From Lewinellaceae bacterium (GTDB lineage: Bacteria; Bacteroidota; Bacteroidia; Chitinophagales; Saprospiraceae): DNA of 64,000 nucleotides. The notes beneath the pieces are model-generated. The model saw only the letters and a program-made list of their open reading frames with translations. It did no database searches and was not told the origin of the DNA. Positions 60,998 through 64,000 of the stretch are shown piece by piece (within the stretch, counting starts at the first letter, position 1; each line of letters opens with the position of its first letter). The position numbers and the translations under genes were made by a program. The DNA lies in NCBI GenBank assembly GCA_020636375.1, contig JACJXZ010000003.1, forward strand, positions 620,001 through 684,000, given 5' to 3'.

Positions 60998-63900
60998 TCA
61001 TTTCTCCTCCATCAGCTCTATCCCCGTCCACCCTTCCGGTTTGCCGTGGGTGAGGTAGTGGGCGATCCGGTTGAGCCACAATTGGGTGGTGGTGTCCTCC
61101 GGATTGGCGCGCAAAACCTCTTCGAAAACCGCCATAGCTTCCCGGAAGTTGCCGGCAAGGTAATGCTCCCGCCCTTCACCGAACAGGCTGAGCGTGGCAA
61201 GTTTGCGTTCGATCACCTCTGGAGGGTCTCCGCCGAAACACTCATGTATTCCAATCGCTTCCCGTTTGCCTTTTACCCGGACTTTCCCGAGGAAGCGAAG
61301 GTGAAAGGCGGCCCTGTCCTGTATTTCCGACAAACTGTCTTCGCTCAGCAGGATGGAAGCCCCGTAGTGCTTGGTCAGGCTTTCGATGCGGGAAGCGGTG
61401 TTGACCGTGTCGGAGATGGTGGCCGCGTCCATCCGCTTGCGGTCGCCGATAATGCCCATGATGAGGGAGCCGCTGTGCAGGCCGGTGCCGATCCGGATGG
61501 GTTCCCGGCCCTTATGCTTTCGTTCTTCGTTGTACATGCGCAGAGCCCTTTGTATCTCCACGGCCGCATTCAGGGCATCGGCGGGGTTTTCCGGGAAGAT
61601 AGCCATGATAGCGTCACCGAGATACTGGTTGACGAACCCTTTATTTTTCTGGATAATGGGCCCCATGCGGCCGTTGTACGCATTGACGAAGCGGTAGTTT
61701 TCTTCCGGGGTCATGCTCTCGGCCAGGGTAGTATAATCCCGGATGTCGCTGAAGAAAACGGTGACTTCCCGCTCGGCGAAGTCTCCCAGTTCCACTTCGG
61801 TGATGCGTTGCCGGCCCAGCGAGCGGATGAACTCATTGGGGATAAAACGCTCCGTGACGTCAAAGATACGGTGCAGGTCGATGTGGGTTTGGATGCGGGC
61901 CAGGAACTCTTCTTTGGAGAAGGGTTTGGCCAGGTAATCGTTGGCGCCCAGGGAAAGCCCCTGCACGAGGTCTTCCACCTGGTTTTTGGCCGTTACCATG
62001 ATTACGGGCAGCTCGGAAGGCAGGTGTTTTTCCCGGATTTGCCGGCATACTTCGTATCCGGACATTCTCGGCATCATGACGTCGAGCAGCACCAGGTCGA
62101 AGGCCTCGCCGCTTTCGAGGCAGCGGATGGCCTCTTCGCCGTTCATGGCCTGTACCAGTTCGTACAATCCGGAAGCCAGGTGGTTTTTCAGTACCTGCTG
62201 GTTGACCGGCTCATCGTCGACGACCAGGATTCGGATTTTGTCTCCCTCGTTGCCGGTTGCGTGGTGGATGCCGGAAGGAAGCATGGCTTTTTCGCCATTG
62301 TCGGCTGCTGCCAGCGGCGGTAGCACGTGGCTGATCCCGGTTGGCGGCTGGCTGCTCAGGCTGGAGCTGATCTGCTCTCCCGAAACGGGCAACGTGAAGA
62401 AGAAAGTTGAACCCCTGCCCACTTCCGATTCCACCCACATGCTGCCGCCGTGCAGTTCTACCAGGCGTTTGGAGATGCTCAGCCCCAGGCCGGTGCCGGC
62501 ATACTCGCGGGTGACGGAACCATCTCCTTGTTCGAATTCCCGGAAGATGGCCTCCTGCTTGTCCTCCGGAATGCCGATGCCGGTGTCTTCCACGAACATT
62601 TCGAGCATCCTGATCCCGGAACCGTTGCCATGTTGCCGGGCGCCGATCCGTATATGGCCCCTTTCCGTAAATTTTATGGCGTTGCCCAGCAGGTTGTACA
62701 GCACCTGCTGGAGGCGGTTCTCGTCGCCGTGGGCAGTCGGCAGGCCCTCCGGCACAACATTGGACAGCTGCAGCGGTTTTCCCTGGATCAGAGGTTTGTT
62801 GTTGCGGATGACGACCTCGGCCAGGACGTGCAGTTCCACCGCTTTGGGGTTGAGTTCGAGGTCGAAGTTTTTGAGCCTGGAAAAATCGAGGATGTCGTTG
62901 ATGAGGCTGTTGAGGCGCCGGCCGGAGGAGATCATCATGGCCAGGCTTTCGCGGATTTCCGGGTCCTGGATTTGGCTGTACAGGCCCTCCGACAGGCCGA
63001 TGATGCCCTGCAGGGGGGTGCGCAGTTCATGGGAGGTATTGGCCAGGAACTGGTCTTTCAGCCGGTCGATCTGCCGCAGGCGCTCCGATGCCTGCTTTTC
63101 CCGGTCCAGTTCTTTTTGCTGGGAGCGGATGCGGCGGCGCTGGGCCTGGGTGCGCCACCGGTAAGTCAGCCAGAGCATGCCGGCGAAACACAAAATATAA
63201 AGCCCTTTGGCCCAAAGGGTTTGCCACCAGGGGGGGGCGATGACAAAGCGGGCTGTTGCCCCTTCTTCATTCCATACGCCGTCTCCATTGGATCCCCGGA
63301 GCCGGAAAGTATAAGCCCCGGGGGCGAGGTTGGTAAAAGTCACCTTGTGCTCTCCGCCCAGGGACACCCACTGGCTGCTGAGGCCTTCCAACTGGTAGGC
63401 GTAGCGGCTCTTACCCGGTTTGGCGAAATGCAGGGCGGCAAATTCGAACGAAAGGATATTGTCGCGATAGGAAAACCGGAGTTTTTCTTCCTCGTCCGCC
63501 GGGTGGATCAGCCGGGAAGCGTTCTGCCGGCCCGGCCGAAATGCCCGGATCGCCGTGATCACCACCGGCGGCGGGGTGCTGTCAATGCGGATGTCTTCCG
63601 GCAGAAAAGCATTAAACCCATAATCTCCTCCGAAAAACAACATCCCGGAAAAAGGGCTTTTAAAGTAGGCTCCGACATTAAATGCGGGGCCCTGCAGCCC
63701 ATCCTGCTCGTCGAAATTGCGGAAACGGCCGGTTTCGGGCGCCAGGCAGGATATCCCCCGGCTGGTACTCAGCCAGATTTGCCCGGCGTCGTCTTCCAGG
63801 ATGCCATAGATGATATTGGCGGGCAATCCGTCTTCGACGTGATAGGATTTGAACGTTTCTTCATCCGTCAACAACCGGTTCAACCCGTTTCGGGTGCCCG

Positions 63901-64000
63901 CCCAGATTCGTCCCCGGCTATCCTCGTAAACGCACCGCACAGCGTTGGAGCTCAGGCTCTGAGGGTTGGAAGGGGTATGGAGGTACAGCTTGAAGGCACC
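60998..64000 (-). CDS. Hybrid sensor kinase/response regulator with nucleotide cyclase domain, 5' end cut
   Basis: At least 1000 residues, continuing beyond the right edge: the frame is open to base 64000 and reads S-L-S-S-N-A-V-R-C-V-Y-E-D, a reg_prop repeat. In order: beta-propeller repeats (visible 1-120), Y_Y_Y domain (about 190-255), one membrane helix (about 265-285), HisKA with S-H-E-L-R-T-P near 323, HATPase, a receiver with D-V-M-M-P near 640, a class III adenylate/guanylate cyclase domain (F-F-S-D-I-R-D, L-G-D-A-I-M) near 750-920, and a short C-terminal helical repeat. Output is inferred to be a cyclic nucleotide; no AraC-type DNA-binding domain is present. Confidence 0.92.
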   Translation of the reverse strand, partial: GAFKLYLHTPSNPQSLSSNAVRCVYEDSRGRIWAGTRNGLNRLLTDEETFKSYHVEDGLPANIIYGILEDDAGQIWLSTSRGISCLAPETGRFRNFDEQDGLQGPAFNVGAYFKSPFSGMLFFGGDYGFNAFLPEDIRIDSTPPPVVITAIRAFRPGRQNASRLIHPADEEEKLRFSYRDNILSFEFAALHFAKPGKSRYAYQLEGLSSQWVSLGGEHKVTFTNLAPGAYTFRLRGSNGDGVWNEEGATARFVIAPPWWQTLWAKGLYILCFAGMLWLTYRWRTQAQRRRIRSQQKELDREKQASERLRQIDRLKDQFLANTSHELRTPLQGIIGLSEGLYSQIQDPEIRESLAMMISSGRRLNSLINDILDFSRLKNFDLELNPKAVELHVLAEVVIRNNKPLIQGKPLQLSNVVPEGLPTAHGDENRLQQVLYNLLGNAIKFTERGHIRIGARQHGNGSGIRMLEMFVEDTGIGIPEDKQEAIFREFEQGDGSVTREYAGTGLGLSISKRLVELHGGSMWVESEVGRGSTFFFTLPVSGEQISSSLSSQPPTGISHVLPPLAAADNGEKAMLPSGIHHATGNEGDKIRILVVDDEPVNQQVLKNHLASGLYELVQAMNGEEAIRCLESGEAFDLVLLDVMMPRMSGYEVCRQIREKHLPSELPVIMVTAKNQVEDLVQGLSLGANDYLAKPFSKEEFLARIQTHIDLHRIFDVTERFIPNEFIRSLGRQRITEVELGDFAEREVTVFFSDIRDYTTLAESMTPEENYRFVNAYNGRMGPIIQKNKGFVNQYLGDAIMAIFPENPADALNAAVEIQRALRMYNEERKHKGREPIRIGTGLHSGSLIMGIIGDRKRMDAATISDTVNTASRIESLTKHYGASILLSEDSLSEIQDRAAFHLRFLGKVRVKGKREAIGIHECFGGDPPEVIERKLATLSLFGEGREHYLAGNFREAMAVFEEVLRANPEDTTTQLWLNRIAHYLTHGKPEGWTGIELMEEK

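Overview
The window looks like chromosomal DNA of a Bacteroidota bacterium, most likely from the Saprospiria (Saprospiraceae/Lewinella-like). The reasons are the gene content (DUF4175 protein, TonB receptor plus DUF4249 lipoprotein, paired OmpH/Skp genes next to murI, reg_prop hybrid sensor kinase, CarboxypepD_reg domains), many exact TAnnTTTG -7 boxes of the Bacteroidota type, few Shine-Dalgarno sequences, and a fairly GC-rich composition. The species cannot be named from the sequence. No rRNA, tRNA, CRISPR array or intact insertion sequence was seen.

Left arm (1-34.7 kb, 22 of 29 genes on the minus strand). It starts with a threonine operon thrA-thrB-thrC (thrC cut by the window edge). Next come a DUF4175 coiled-coil membrane protein, an RsbW-like ATPase and ybeY; a secreted M1 peptidase; an OmpA-type lipoprotein; a TonB receptor with a DUF4249 lipoprotein; pdxA, rsmA, yqeY and an ALDH7 dehydrogenase. 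A tight minus-strand run follows: POTRA/Omp85-like protein, nadK, cyclase-family protein, unknown membrane protein, nucleotidyltransferase. After it come a CBS protein, a TM2-TPR-SHOCT protein and a GAF-PP2C phosphatase, then a plus-strand trio (queuosine mannosyltransferase-like, alpha/beta hydrolase, PrsW-like), and finally a housecleaning group (dtd, mazG-like, SRAP).

Centre (34.7-35.4 kb). A 700-base gene-free stretch carries exact DnaA-box sequences in both orientations plus an AT-rich tract, and the main gene direction switches here. It is proposed as a chromosomal origin candidate. Two more DnaA-box matches lie just beyond the heme A synthase gene that follows.

Right arm (35.4-64 kb, 15 of 24 genes on the plus strand). 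It holds heme A synthase, a VWA/YfbK-like protein, a DUF1990 pair, an ornithine cyclodeaminase-family enzyme, trmB, a dienelactone hydrolase, ompH-ompH-murI, a CrtA-like monooxygenase, an esterase, hemW, a GH92 alpha-mannosidase, an AbiEi/AbiEii toxin-antitoxin pair, cutC, tandem MacB-type permeases, a CBS protein and a very large hybrid sensor kinase ending in a nucleotide cyclase domain (cut by the window edge). Decayed genes are visible: an AAA-ATPase/PD-(D/E)XK gene with two in-frame stops, a Na+/Ca2+ exchanger tail and a serine-hydrolase-like tail.

Intergenic DNA is rich in small palindromic repeats. These include a MITE-like element with terminal repeats and A-tract flanks (19.3 kb), a cluster of four inverted repeats before the ALDH gene, two related copies of an ACCCGTCT/TGGACA element (26.8 and 28.8 kb) and an 8-bp tandem array after the GH92 gene.
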